From Lunularia cruciata (Eukaryota; Streptophyta; Marchantiopsida; Lunulariales; Lunulariaceae), in the NCBI GenBank assembly GCA_948567375.1, contig OX419755.1, positions 43,405,001 through 43,469,000 on the forward strand: DNA of 64,000 nt. Reading direction: 5' to 3'. The position numbers and the translations under genes were made by a program. Positions within the stretch are counted from its first letter, which is position 1; the number at the start of each line of letters is the position of its first letter. The notes below the pieces were generated by a model, which was not told the DNA's origin, ran no database searches, and was given only the letters and a program-made list of their open reading frames with translations. Of the stretch, positions 1 through 11,097 are shown piece after piece.

Positions 1-151
1 GCAACAACATGTAGATTGGTTGGTGCAGTGGGCTTGGAGTGGAGCCTTTGTACCACAAGGAGATGAGTTTGAGGATGAGCTTCCAGAGGCAATTACCTTG
101 ACACCTCTAGATACCGCACTCATTGCTTGGCAGTATCCAATAGAGGGAGTA
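1..151 (+). pseudogene. B1 pol fragment between protease and reverse transcriptase
   Basis: An open stretch reads through all 151 bases in one frame (VDWLVQWAWSGAFVPQ near its start). It corresponds to the complement of about 40960-41100 in the sister copy B2, just after the protease. It ends where element A was inserted. The coding sequence resumes in diverged form after 6765. No catalytic residue lies in this piece. Confidence 0.6.
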
Positions 152-174
152 TGTAATACTCCCTCTATTGGATA
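134..174. repeat. 18-bp perfect palindrome at the A/B1 junction
   Basis: The arms are TATCCAATAGAGGGAGTA (134-151) and its exact complement at 157-174, with spacer TGTAA. The left arm is B1 target DNA. The right arm lies inside the LTR of element A. The partner LTR at 6015 reads differently at this point, so the LTR copy here was altered to match its flank (see findings). Confidence 0.95.
147..151. repeat. Target-site duplication of element A (left)
   Basis: GAGTA immediately precedes the LTR. The same five bases follow the other LTR at 6761-6765. Confidence 0.93.
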
Positions 175-887
175 AGAGAAGAGAGAAAACACAGATTGCA
201 CACTCAAACATTCGATGCCCCAAGGGAGCACCTTCTCTTTATTATATAGACAAAGAGGATCTCCTCCAAGGAAGCTCCACCATAGGATTAGAGACACAGA
301 TAGGTGACATGTCAGCAAGCTCCACCCTTGGATTACTTACTTGGATGGGTGACCTGTCTGGTCTAGGTCCTATCTGGTTGGTCAAACAAGCTTTGACCGG
401 AGGGAATATTTTAGGGAATCTTCCTTAAGGAATCTCAGAATCACATGAGTAAGGTACCATTGGAAAGCTGTCGATGAGACAAAGAAGGGGGGGAGGGAAG
501 GCCAGCCTTTCCTCCGTTGGGGGGGGGGGAATCTGCACATTTTCAAGGCCTAATGCATCCGTTTAGACCTCCAAAGATTTCAGGCATATTTTGGTTCCTA
601 CTCTATTAGTAGAAGTCCCCTTTTGGTGATACCTCTTTCTGATCTGCTTAGTCCATCATGTGTAACATCCTTCCAGATGTTACCAAACCAATTCTCACCT
701 TTAAATCATATGTCTAGCTATTGGTTCTAAGGTTCTCAAGTCTATTTTGGTTTTTTCCTTATTAGTAGAAGTACTCTTTTGGTGATATTTCTATCTGATC
801 TATTTAGACCATCATATATAACATCATTCTAGAAGTTACCAAACCGAATTTCACATCTAGATCATATGGCTAACCCTTGGTATTACA
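152..887 (-). repeat. 3' LTR of element A
   Basis: 736 bp, closely similar to 6015-6760. In element orientation it starts at 887 and ends at 152. It contains G runs of 7 (487-493) and 11 (519-529) on the plus strand. The last bases differ from the 5' LTR because of the palindrome-forming replacement at about 163-173. Confidence 0.95.
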
Positions 888-902
888 GACCTCCCTCCTT
901 TT
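888..902 (-). other. Polypurine tract of element A
   Basis: On the minus strand the tract reads AAAAGGAGGGAGGTC and directly abuts the 3' LTR. This is where plus-strand DNA synthesis is primed. It overlaps the stop codon of the chromodomain reading frame. Confidence 0.85.
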
Positions 903-1359
903 AAGACGCAACGTCCTCGTTGCACAATTGTTGCTCAAATGCTTGCACCAACACCGGTGCATGTGCCAAATTGGCAGCGGGTTCCCAAGTTGCTTCATAA
1001 AGGGGGTAACCTTTCCATTGTACTAGATATTCCACCCGCGGATGGTGAGTACCACGCATGCACTTTTGGAGAATCCGCTCCACTTCATATTCCTCTATGC
1101 CATCAATGAGTGTCGGACAAGGTTGGATGTCCTATGTGGAAGGACCTTGGCCTGATCGGGGAGCATATCTGCATAGTAGGGAGACATGGAACACTGGATG
1201 GATCTTCATGTGTGGTGGTAGCTCAAGGTGATAGGGCACAGCGCCAATGCGACAAAGAATTGAGAAAGGCCCAATAAAACGAGGTCTGAGCTTACGAGAT
1301 CCAACTAATGTGAGGTTGTTTGTCGATAGCCACACTTGATCCCCAACATTGAACTCCAT
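901..1359 (-). pseudogene. Element A integrase C-terminus and chromodomain
   Basis: Residues from 1359 (FNVGDQVWLST ... HPVFHVSLL) are the integrase C-terminal beta domain typical of Ty3/gypsy pol. After an in-frame TAG at about 1129-1131 the same frame continues into a chromodomain at roughly 1095-960, with VERILQKCMRG, VEYLVQWKGY and ATWEP. Chromodomains in this family are thought to steer integration to marked chromatin. The frame ends at 901 at the polypurine tract. The upstream integrase core lies in another frame, so a frameshift separates them near 1360-1375. Confidence 0.9.
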
Positions 1360-1375
1360 ATGCCTACGGTGTGCA

Positions 1376-2443
1376 TCAGCTTACTGCTTTTGTCGATTGC
1401 ACAATCTGTAACCTGTGCTTGGCGCTCTCCACACCTTGTTGGATTCTAGAAACAAATGTGTTGACTGCATCAACCTTGGTAGTCACTGGACGGATCTTCA
1501 TCAAGCTAGAAGGTGTGAAGGGATGCTCACCATACATGAGGAAGAACAAAGTGACTTGGGTGGAGGCATTCACTGAATTGTTGTAAGCGAATTCCACCAA
1601 CGGTAGTAGGGTGTCCCACCTCTCTTGCTCTTCTAAGGTGAAGCCGCGTAACATGTCTTCAATCGTGCGATTAGCCCGCTCTATTTGGCCATCTGTTTGT
1701 GGGTGGTAAACTATAGACATGGCCAACTTGGTTTTGAAGAAACCAAAGAGTGTTTGCCAAAACAAACTGGTGAATTGGGTGCCTTTATCGGTGATGAGTA
1801 CTCTAGACAAGCCATGGTGAGCAAAGACTGCATCTAAGTATAGTTGAGCTAGTTGTGGAGCGGTCACCTCCTTGGTGGTAGGGCGTACATGAATCATTTT
1901 GCTGAGCTGGTCCACAAAGACCACAATGGAGTCAAACCTTGAGGTGGTCTTGGGTAATTCGCAGACGAGATCCATACTCACTTGTTCCCAACGTTAGGTA
2001 GGACTGGAGAGAGGTTGAAGGAGCCCTGTAAGAGCTTGATTAGAAGCTTTGTTCTCTTGACAAAGTAGGTAGCTATGGACATAGTCCATCACGTCGTTGC
2101 TCATCTTGGGCCAATAGTAATGGCGCTTGACTGCATCCAAGGTCTTGTCTACTCCGACATGAGCTGCAATGGCCGAATCATGACATTCCACTAGAATGGT
2201 GGTGCGTAAGTTTGGGACACTTGGGATCCATAATCTGCCATCCCAAAAGGTGAGTCCTTGGGTGCTGGTGACACCTTTGGACGATTGCGCTTCTACAATT
2301 TGTGGATCTATTTTTGTAGCAGCTGGAATCTCTTGCCAAAATTTAGGGTTAATCTTAACCTCTGCCACCAAGTTGTTGGCCATTGGCATACGGGTGAATG
2401 CATCTGCCAATTGTTTCTTACCTTCCACGTAGATGATTGTCAT
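1376..2443 (-). pseudogene. Element A integrase (zinc-binding and DDE core)
   Basis: The N-terminal zinc-binding region lies near 2190-2050 (ECHDSAIAAHVG ... YLLCQENKA). The first cysteine of the expected CxxC pair is tyrosine, which would damage zinc binding. After a stop near 1994 the same frame gives the catalytic core: first Asp in MDLVCELP, second in ITDKGTQFTS, and Glu in DGQIERANR, so the DDE triad is present. The enzyme would insert the cDNA into the host genome. The frame is lost near 1376. Confidence 0.9.
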
Positions 2444-3156
2444 GTTGAAGCATTGTCGCCACTCTGCTCACCGAATTTGGCAATGAGAGAGATCCTTCTG
2501 CGTCTTGAGGTAGACTAGAGGTTGTGGTCTGTCTCTACTACAAATGCCTTCTCGCCCAGGTAGTGCTTCCAATGCTTGGTTGCTAGAACAATGGCCAGCT
2601 CTTCTCATTCTGTGGTGTGGTAGTTGCGCTTTGCCGATAATAACTTTTGAGAGAAATATGCAATTGGATGCCATCCGTCATACCACTCTTGTTGTAGGAC
2701 TGCTCTTATTGCTACGCCTGATGCATCTGTAGCCAACTTGATTGGATGTTTTTGGTCATACCACTTCAAGATTGGTGCATGTAGCAAGGCGGCCTTCAAT
2801 TCTTGAAAGGCCAACTCTTGTGCGGTTCCCCATGTCCACTTCTTCCCCTTGCCAAGTAGTGCCGTTAAAGGCTGTGCAACCTTGAAGAAGTCCTTGACAA
2901 ATCTACGATAGAATCCTGTCACCCCCAAGAAGCTCTTGAGTTGAGTCTGATCTTTTGGGGCACTCCATTTTTGAATGACCTCTATTTTATCTATCAATAC
3001 TTGAATGCCCTCTGCACTTACTCTATGCCCTAAGTAGTCTACTTCAGACTTGCCAAACTCACACTTTGAGATTTTGGCGTACAACTGATTCTGTCTTAAA
3101 ATCTAGAGGACCTATCGTAGATGTTATTTGTGTTTTGTCATCATGCTACTATATAC
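2444..3156 (-). pseudogene. Element A RT thumb and RNase H, degraded
   Basis: Just after the RT catalytic FLDDI the frame has four stops within about 70 bases (3085-3160). It then reads YAKISKCEFGKSEVDYLGH (RT thumb) and KLATDASGVAIRAVLQQ, the start of RNase H with its first catalytic Asp. Another stop near 2605 and a frameshift near 2520 break the rest of RNase H, where TDHNL and KKQLADAFTRMP can still be read. RNase H removes RNA from the RNA:DNA hybrid during copying. Confidence 0.85.
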
Positions 3157-4257
3157 TTAGATATCATCCAAGAAGATGATAGCAGACTTATCCAAGTATG
3201 GACAAAATATGTCATTCATTAGGCTCATGAAAGTGGCAGGCGCATTGGTGAGGCCAAAAGGCATCACAAGATACTCAAAGTGGCCATACCTGGTTCGAAA
3301 GGCAGTTTTGTACACATCCTCCTTTGCAATTCGGATTTGATTATAACCGCTCCGCAAGTCCAGTTTGGTAAAGTATCTCGCTCCATGGAGTTGATCAAAC
3401 AGGTCATCCATGTAAGGTAAGGGGTATTTGTTCTTCACTGTTTGCTGATTGAGACCCCGATAGTCAATGCACATGCGCATTGTACCATCCTTCTTCTTCA
3501 CAAACAAGACAGGGGCCCCATATGGTGATACGCTAAGTTGGATGAACCCTTTTTGTAGCATCTCCTCAATTTGAGTCTTACACTCCTCCAACTCATGAGG
3601 TGATAGGCGATATGGGGCCTTACAAGGAGGTGTCTTCCTCGGAAGTGTCTCTATTTTGTGATCTACTCGCCTTTTAGGTGGTAATCCTGAGGGTAGATCA
3701 TCGGGAAAGACATCTTGAAACTCATCCACCACATCCTTCAATTTCTCAAGAATTTTTCCAGCGAGTTGTGCACTCTGGACTTCTCTTATTAGACCCATAA
3801 AACCTCTATCGGTCTTACAGATAGTTGTCGTCCCTACGACATATAGAGGTAGTTTCTGCCTGTGTGATTTTTCTTTAACCCCAATGATTGACCATTGGTG
3901 GGTTCTCACTACTTTCTTCCTCCAATCCACCATTGGGTTGTACTGCTCCATCCATGGCATACCTAAAATTGCATCATAACGGGCTAAATGTATCACTCGC
4001 CACTCAATTGCTTCCTGATATTCTCCTACAAAGAGGGTTACCCGTCTAGGTAATGATTCAATCCTCTCTATTTGCCCATTTGGTAACTCTACTTCTTCAC
4101 TTCCATCTCTCTCTAGATCCATTCCCAATCTTATTGCAACAGAGCGAGACAAGAAATTCTCTGATGCTCCCGGATCTATTAATACTCTCACTTGATTACC
4201 TTCTAGGATTCCATTCACGACAATCAATTGTGAGGTTGCCTTTCGGGATCTTTGCAT
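3157..4257 (-). pseudogene. Element A protease and reverse transcriptase
   Basis: A 366-codon open stretch. Aspartic protease is at roughly residues 25-120. Its active site reads LIDPGAS, where the family usually has Ser or Thr before Gly, so activity is doubtful. Reverse transcriptase follows from about residue 200: [45 protein letters not shown] and the catalytic IFLDDI at the very end, where a TAA interrupts the palm. Its frame differs from gag, so a frameshift lies near 4260. Confidence 0.92.
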
Positions 4258-4269
4258 ATTCTTCTTCTT

Positions 4270-5411
4270 CCTTCCCTTGCTTCTCTGCTTCCTTATTGAG
4301 CCAGTAAGGCCACGAGGTACATTTATTGGCGATCTTTGTTTTCCGAAGTGGTTTCTACCTCTTCCTCTTCAATGCGCCTCTCTATGTTGTTCAAAGATCG
4401 CCTGTACAAAGGCCGAGGGCCTCTAGGGAAACGAGTGCGACAATTAGTAGATATGTGCCCAATACGGCCACAATTTTAACAACAGCGTTGTTCTCCTCGA
4501 GTCCCTTCTCCTTGTAGGACTCCATCTCTTTGTTCTTCTACCCGTCCCTGCTCCCCTTGAAGCGGCCGTGCTCCTCGATCCCGGAATCAAAGGTTGCCCA
4601 ATTCCATCGGTATTGGTCCACCCATGTGTGGCATTTCTGCCCAATAATGTTGAGGTGGAACTACTCCTTCACCTCCACCTAATGCTCCTGCTATTCTCTG
4701 CGCACAAGCAATGGCTTCAAATACCGTGCAAGGGTTTTGCACCATGACTTCTTGGCGAATCCGCTCTTTCAACCCTTGTTTGAAATTGTCGAGAGCCTTT
4801 GCTGGACTCATGTCGGTAATTGCAACTTGTAGATCCAGAAATGCCTCCACATACTCTTGTACACTATTCTTCTGTCTCAATCCCCATAGTCGGGTTTGAG
4901 CCATCTGCACAAAATCCACCGATTGGAAATTCTTCAGCAGTCCTTCTTGCATTGCTGTCCATGTGACCTCCCTTCTCTCGGCCAGCATGGATTGTTCCCA
5001 AGCATCATACCATGTGAGCGCTTTATTGGTCAAGTACGCACATGCAAACACGCCTGTAGCATGCTTTGTGATCTCTGTTGAGAACAATCAGAAATATCGA
5101 TTCATTCTCGAGATCCAATTTTCCACTACTCCCATCGTACGCTGCTCCTTGTAAGGCTCGATGTTGCAGGTCTTCTTCATCCGGAGTAGCAATGTGGCTT
5201 CATCGTTGATAGGGTTTGTAGGCACGGGTGCCTCTCCAAGTACTTCTGTCGTAGGTACTGGGTTTTGAGACGGCTCTTCTCCTTGCATGGCTTGATCATT
5301 CTTAAAGATCTGCACTTGACTTTGTAATATCTCCATGGTCATCTTAATCTCTCGAAATTCATTCAGCATCCCTTGCATTCCTTGCACCAGCTCTTGCAAC
5401 TACGGATCCAT
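4270..5411 (-). pseudogene. Element A gag
   Basis: The ATG at 5411-5409 is chosen because a single frame runs from it through the capsid-like region (ALTWYDAWEQ, YVEAFLDLQV) to a CCHC zinc knuckle near 4440-4487 (NCGRIGHISTNC). Gag forms the virus-like particle and packages RNA. The frame has stops at codon 4 (TAG), 5088-5090 (TGA), about 4587 (TGA) and 4476-4478 (TAA, inside the zinc knuckle between its first two cysteines). Each is one C-to-T change from a sense codon (CAG, CGA, CAA). Confidence 0.85.
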
Positions 5412-6001
5412 GGTTCCTGCAACACCCAATTGCTAACGTCTACTTCAATAAAGAGTCAATATAATCACTCTGGAAGGCGCACAAACTATCGGAACTACCA
5501 TTGGGACCTCAGAAGCTATCACTCATTGATAATACTCGTCACCAAAATTCCTAACCACAAAATCTCTAAACATCACTTTTGGCCTCACTACATAACAGAT
5601 TTCTACTTGAGTGTTGAAAGGGAGAGGATTTAGGACATTCATATCCATATTATCATAATAGAATGTAGATCGTCAAATCCCACTCTCTGTCATATATCAC
5701 CACAGGTAGAATCACCGGGTTTGGTGAGTTCATCACTCTGTCCATGAATTCCGCACCAAAGTGATAAACTAGCGATACCCTCATCTGCTCACACTGGATA
5801 TACATAACCTTGATGTGGAATGGGTTTGAAAATGAAAAGCTAGGTGCGGGAAATTGTCCCCTCGGTGCATCCATCCCATCCACTCTCTAAAGCCCTTCCT
5901 AAGTCTAGCAATTACTTTATGTTCTCCACCTCAAATTACTCAATTTCAGTAGTTCGTGCTATTCCAAGAGGGGTGATCCACTCTCTTGGACTAAAACACT
6001 C
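5412..6001 (-). other. Untranslated leader of element A
   Basis: About 590 bases between the primer site and the gag start. The only longer open stretch (5653-5883) resembles nothing known and has no conserved motif. A leader of this size is normal for plant Ty3/gypsy elements. Confidence 0.6.
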
Positions 6002-6013
6002 GCTCTGATACCA
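6002..6013 (-). other. Primer binding site of element A (tRNA-iMet)
   Basis: On the minus strand it reads TGGTATCAGAGC, the classic complement of the initiator tRNA-Met 3' end. It is one base from the 5' LTR. Confidence 0.93.
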
Positions 6014-6014
6014 T

Positions 6015-6760
6015 TGTAATACTCCAAGGACAAGAGAAGAGAGAAAATACAGATTGCACATTCAAACATTTGATGCCCCAAGGGAGCACCTTCTCTTTAT
6101 TATATAGACAAAGAGGATCTCCTCCAAGGAAGCTCTACCATAGGATTAGAGACATAGATAGGTGACATGTGAGCAAGCTCCACCCTTGGATTAATTACTT
6201 GGATGGGTGACCTGTCTGGTCTAGGTCCTATCTGGTTGGGCAAACAAGCTTTGACCGGAGGGAATCTTTTAGGGAATCTTCCTTAAGGAATCTCAAAATC
6301 ACATGAGTAAGGTACCATTGGAAAGCTGTCGACGAGATAAAGAAGGGGGGAGGGAAGGCCAGCCTTTCATCCGTTGGGGGGGGGGGGGGGAATTTGCACA
6401 TTTTCAAGGCCTAATGCATCCGTTTAGGCCTCCAAAATTGCCTTCAAAGATTTTAGGTATATTTTGGTTCCTACTCTATTAGTAGAAGTCCCCTTTTGGT
6501 GATACCTCTTTCTGATCTGCTTAGTCCATCATGTGTAACATCCTTCCAGATGTTACCAAACAAATTCTCACCTTTAAATCATATGTCTAGCTATTGGTTC
6601 TAAGGTTCTCAAGTCTATTTCGGTTTTTGCCCTATTAGTAGAAGTACTCTTTTGGTGATAATTCTATCTGATCTATTTAGACCATCATGTATAACATCAT
6701 TCTAGAAGTTGCCAAACCGAATTTCACATCTAGATCATATGGCTAACCCTTGGTATTACA
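6015..6760 (-). repeat. 5' LTR of element A
   Basis: 746 bp. It matches 152-887 except for scattered substitutions, a small insertion near 6435, the terminal replacement described at 134-174, and a longer G run (15 against 11). It would carry the promoter for minus-strand transcription. Confidence 0.95.
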
Positions 6761-6765
6761 GAGTA
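6761..6765. repeat. Target-site duplication of element A (right)
   Basis: GAGTA, identical to 147-151. Removing A and one copy joins B1 at a point that aligns with uninterrupted B2 sequence near 40960. Confidence 0.93.
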
Positions 6766-8289
6766 TGTCTATTAGAGTTGTTTGGAGGGATTAACACCGG
6801 ACTAGCTACAATCCTATAGGTGGGTAGACGAGTACATATGTACTTTTTTACGGAGAGAGATGAGACTGCTAGGCGAGTCTCTCTACATCATGTGGCACAC
6901 TTGGCCTACTAGTATCTTGAGTTATCACCGATGTCAGCAGTCAGGTGGTTACCAAAAGGACCTACCAATAGACATTTCCTTATTGGGAGTGCATGACCTA
7001 GAGAGACATGGGCTTGTCCACTTGGTGATTTTTGGATGGCCATGTCAAGGATCCTTGACATGGCATGCTGACATACACATATTGGCCAAGGTTTGGGTCT
7101 TCAATATCCCCATTCTGGTGTGTTTTGGGAGATATTATAAATATTATGGCATCTCCAGGTCCATCAATTTGTTTCTCCAACTTACCTTTTGAAGAACATT
7201 CCTTTGATGGGTGATTCTTGGACCAAAGTGGTGGCAAGTACATATCAGGTCCATTCTTGGATGGGACTTACTATATTGTTAGATGCAGTTGGAGTGGGAT
7301 CACGTGCTCATCATATTGTCTTTGGTGGATGAACCTTTTACCCAAAGGGGTTGTACATCATGCATATGATGGGATTCAATGACTTAACCACATCCATGTT
7401 GATGACATCTTGGATGTTGTGCGTCTGTCTCAGATAGTGGTAGTGGCTGATAGGTCACCTATGGCAATGGTGAACCTAGTTGGACAACCTAGAGCCACTT
7501 TTCCAACACTTGTGAGTTTCCCAAGTTCTCATGCTGTTTGAGAGGGAGGTCTTGGATAGGTCAGGGACTCACAATGATAGTAGTTGGTGGAGCTCAATGC
7601 CGATGAGAGAGAGCAGGCAATGGGTTTTAGCAGCGGTATTACCACTGTTCTAGTAGTGTTAGAGGCATTTAGGTGTCAGGTGTTAAGTCAAGCTATGGAC
7701 CTAAATTTTTGACCTGGATTGTGAGCCTTGGTTTGGCTGTGCAGCATAGGATGCGCTTGATATGCATTGCCACACGGACACTTGTGAGCCTTGTGCCTAT
7801 CGAGACGATTTAGGCACACATTGGGGGCGATGGACCGAGTAGATATGGTATTCTTGGGACACAACTAGTGGCTACTAGGGAGAGTGGTCTACTTAGAGTC
7901 CATCCAAGTGAGTATGGTCTACTTGGATTACACCCTCGGTCTACTTGGGATGCTGCTAGAGGACATATGGAGCTTGTAGCCAAATCAGAGGGAGTTTTTC
8001 ACACAAAGGTTGGGACCTCTAGTAGTCGGGAGCATGCCAATATTGCTCCCAAGGGGTCAATGTAGCAGCCAATTAACACGTGTTCCACTCCTACAATAGT
8101 TACAAAGGATACTTGGGAGCTAGATCTTGGACCCAAGCTTATAGGATAGGAAAGACAGAGGTTTTGGAGGTTCTTGAGGAGCTACACGAGTTGTTTTTCC
8201 TTCAGTATGAAGAATTTGGGTGCTCTAAAGGGACTTGGTATACGGATTGAGCTATCTAGCAATACACTTTTTTTGACGTCCTTATCAAT
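6766..8289 (+). pseudogene. B1 pol linker, protease-to-RT region, degenerate
   Basis: It aligns in order with the complement of about 39430-40960 in B2. The best preserved piece is 7868-8065 (ESGLLRVHPSEYGLLGLHP), a short internal repeat of LLG-H-P units also seen in B2 at 39697-40179. No catalytic motif was recognised, and the role of this linker is unknown. Many stops are present. Confidence 0.6.
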
Positions 8290-8870
8290 ATAATGATATA
8301 GAGAGGACATTGATTTAGAGTCAATAGAGACCTTTTTGAGGCTGGTTTGGTGGAGATTTTACATGGAGAGTATGCATCAACTACAATGATGCTAGCCAAG
8401 AAAGATATGCATAGCAACTACACAGATAGGTAGATGTGTGGAGATTACCTATCAACCAATAGACTAGGCTGATTGATATGCCATGCATACACCGGAGGAG
8501 ATCTTTGATGCGATTGGGCATGCAAAGGTCTTCAATACTTTAAATCTTTGAGCAGGATATCATTAGTTGCCGATGAAGGAGGAGGATAAGTCCAAGATAC
8601 ATTTTGGGCTATTGATCCTCACAACAAGGATGTGTTATATTAGTAGAGGTTCTTACTATTTGGGTTGAAGAATGCTCCTGTTGAGTTCTAGAGGGTCATG
8701 GACAAGATCCTAGCTACATTGGATTTTGCTTGGTGCTATATTGATGACATTTTGGTCTATAACACTACTATGGTGGAGCATGAGAGATAGTTGTTGGAGG
8801 TGTTTGAGAAGTTGAGATCTCATGGACTCAAATTACATCTTAGGAAGTGTACGTTCAAGGAGAGGCTTAA
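8290..8870 (+). pseudogene. B1 reverse transcriptase
   Basis: RT motifs can be read across stops and shifts: HGEYASTTM, MCGDY, YAMHTPEEIFDA, HAKVFNTLNL, and the catalytic CYIDDILVY near 8727-8762 with both aspartates intact. It corresponds to 38999-39412 in B2. It is clearly Ty3/gypsy type and non-functional. Confidence 0.85.
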
Positions 8871-9310
8871 GGAGAGGTTGACATCTGTTCCTATTTTGAA
8901 AAGATTGATCAAAGGATGACCATTTTAGGTTCACATTGATTGGAGTATGTTGAGGCTTGGAGCAATGCTCACTCGTCATGATGATGAGAGAAAGGAGTTT
9001 GTGGTGGCCTATGCTAGCCGCTCCAACAATTCAGCGGAGGCAAAATATAGTTCATATGAGGGGTAGTGCTTGCTAGCAGTTTGGGCAATAGCACATTTTT
9101 TATGTTACCTATTTGGTAACCCTTTTAGTCTTATCATAGATCATCAACCATTGAAGTGGTTGATGGAGTTTGACAAGCTTTTAGGGAAGCTTGCATGATG
9201 GGCTCTGATTTTACAAGAGTATGATTTCATGGTTATTCATCGACCTAGAGTGGTGAAACATGATGCAGATGGGCTGAGTAGAAACCCATGTCCCATCCAA
9301 CAGGATTAGA
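8871..9310 (+). pseudogene. B1 RNase H
   Basis: RNase H motifs include RLGAMLTRHDDERKEFVVA, YSSYEG, CLLAVWAIAHF and the C-terminal HDADGLSRNP near 9250-9290. The first catalytic position reads HIDWSML where a D-A-S type motif is expected. Stops are scattered throughout. Confidence 0.8.
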
Positions 9311-9529
9311 CGAGAGCACGTTAGCATGGTGAGATAGATGAGGAGATGGTGTCACGTTGGCATTCATCTACCTTTCTTTATATATTATCTAAGACTTTGG
9401 TGGTATCTCTCTCAATGCATACAAGAGGAGTTATTGAGTCTTGAGGTCACAGATCTAGAGAGTAAAGATATTGGTACAATCCAATGAGACATTATGATGA
9501 TGTCTCAATGATGGACTATCTTTGCACAG

Positions 9530-10450
9530 GTGTTGTGGGTGGCACAATTGGGGCCAAGGAGAGAGACCATGTTCTTCAGCAAGCCAAACAATTCAGATTG
9601 GAGAAAAAAACACCTTTTGTTTGTATGGGAGGATGGTAGAGTGAGAGTAGTACCACTTCCACCACAAAGACTACAGTTGATCTGTCATGCTCATGAGGAG
9701 CTAGGACATTTTGGAGTAAAGCATACATATAGCTTATATTAGAGTCATTATTGGTGGTGTGGTATGAAAACCAATGTACAACAATTTGTTGCTAGATGTG
9801 TGGTTTGTGACCAAGTTAGAGAATCATTTAATGCTCCTATGCCATAGTTGCACTCATTACCTATCATTGGATTGGGTTACCGTTGGAGTTTGGACTTTGT
9901 TGGACATTTATCATTGACTATGAGATATTATTGGTATGTTTTGGTGATGGTGGAGCACTTCTCCAAGTGGATTGAGTTGGTAGCACTTCTTGATAAGTCT
10001 AGTGAAGGGACGACTTACTCGTTCCTAGATTGGGTTCTTAGTCATTTTGGTGCACCAACTGAGGTTTTGATTGATTTGGGTATAGAGTTCTTGGGAGAGT
10101 TTCAAGTCTTGTGTGACAAGGCTTTGATTGTTCATTATACTACCTCCCAAGATCACCCTAAGACATATGGCTTAGCAAAGAGAGTGGTTCAGAAAATGAA
10201 GAGAGGATTGCAAAAGTATGGTTTGCAGAGATGCCACTTGGGAGATGGGATCTCCTGTTACCTTGGTTGGCTATGGGCTATTGTTCAGCCGGCAAACCTC
10301 CTTAGCATCCTTCTCTCCTTACTTTCTACTCTATGGATGAGATATAGATTTACTTGCAGCCATTTTGTCCAAATACTACTATAGTTTTGGACTTGGATGA
10401 TCCCAATGTATGAGTGAGCGCATGTTGTCAATGGGCAGAGATCTTTTGAA
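9530..10450 (+). pseudogene. B1 integrase, catalytic Glu replaced by Lys
   Basis: The zinc-binding HHCC region is intact in residues (CHAHEELGHFG ... RCVVCDQV, 9688-9822) but is crossed by a stop. The core has the first Asp in SLDFVGHLS and the second in LIDLGIEFLGEF. The third catalytic position reads YGLAKRVVQKM, with Lys where B2 retains Glu (NGLAERVVQ, near 37340). A one-base G-to-A change explains it. Without that Glu the integrase should be inactive. Confidence 0.88.
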
Positions 10451-10452
10451 GA

Positions 10453-10940
10453 GTGATGCCAATGGCCTTTGAGAATTTGGCAATTGATCAGCATAAGTAT
10501 ACCTTAATTCATGCTTCTATTCAAGGAGGAGGTTATAGACCCTCAATTTGTCAATTTCATCCAAGTGACTATGTATATCTACAACATACAACATCGACAC
10601 CACTTGATGTTTTGATAGGCCGCACTATCTTGAGAGTGCATGAGGTTTTGCCATCTGGTGTCCTTATGTTGGAAGGATGTGATGGTGTTGTTTGGAAGGA
10701 TCATGTGCACAATTGTGCGCTATGCCACCTTCCAAACATTGATGGTACTATGGACCCAAGCTTGGCACTTGTACGTGTAGGCTTGAGGTGTATGTTATGT
10801 GGCTCTTCTGGTGGAGCTACTACTATGTTAGTGTGTGATAGCTATTTGAGAGGATGGCATTGGCATTTAGGACTCCTCCTCTCACGATGGTTCCTCAAGG
10901 ACAATGGTTATATCCTAGCTGTACTTGACCTATAGTTAGT
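10453..10940 (+). pseudogene. B1 integrase C-terminus with PHD-finger-like module
   Basis: The first part (FHPSDYVYLQ, GRTILRVHEVLPSGVLMLE) is an integrase C-terminal beta domain. It leads through CHLPNIDGTMDPSLA into a zinc-finger-like segment at about 10782-10932: CMLC, VCDSYLRGWH, then, after a frame slip near 10855-10870, TPPLTMVPQGQWLYPSC. The layout is that of a PHD finger. Several zinc ligands are lost (Tyr for Cys in CDSY and in WLYP). The same module occurs in B2, so it belongs to the family and was not captured at this locus. Confidence 0.7.
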
Positions 10941-11097
10941 TCATCCTTTATATGGTATAGATTGTAGATAGGTGACTAACGGCGGGGCTCAAAATCACCC
11001 AGCCTCTTGATCTTTGTCCATCATAGGGTATACCATATACTTGGAGAAGATGGCTATCTGGAGTTAGAGGGATCTTACCGCCAGCTAGGGAGGTAAT

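Larger units (their letters stand above)
152..6760 (-). mobile_element. Complete Ty3/gypsy chromovirus A, nested in B1
   Basis: A 6.6-kb element on the minus strand. It has two LTRs with TG...CA ends and a short terminal inverted repeat (TGTAATAC/GTATTACA), a GAGTA target duplication, an initiator-Met PBS beside the right-hand (5') LTR and a purine tract beside the left-hand (3') LTR. Gag, protease, RT, RNase H, integrase and chromodomain follow in chromovirus order. Each coding part carries stops or frameshifts, so it is structurally complete but not coding-competent. The exact chromovirus clade was not assigned. Confidence 0.95.
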
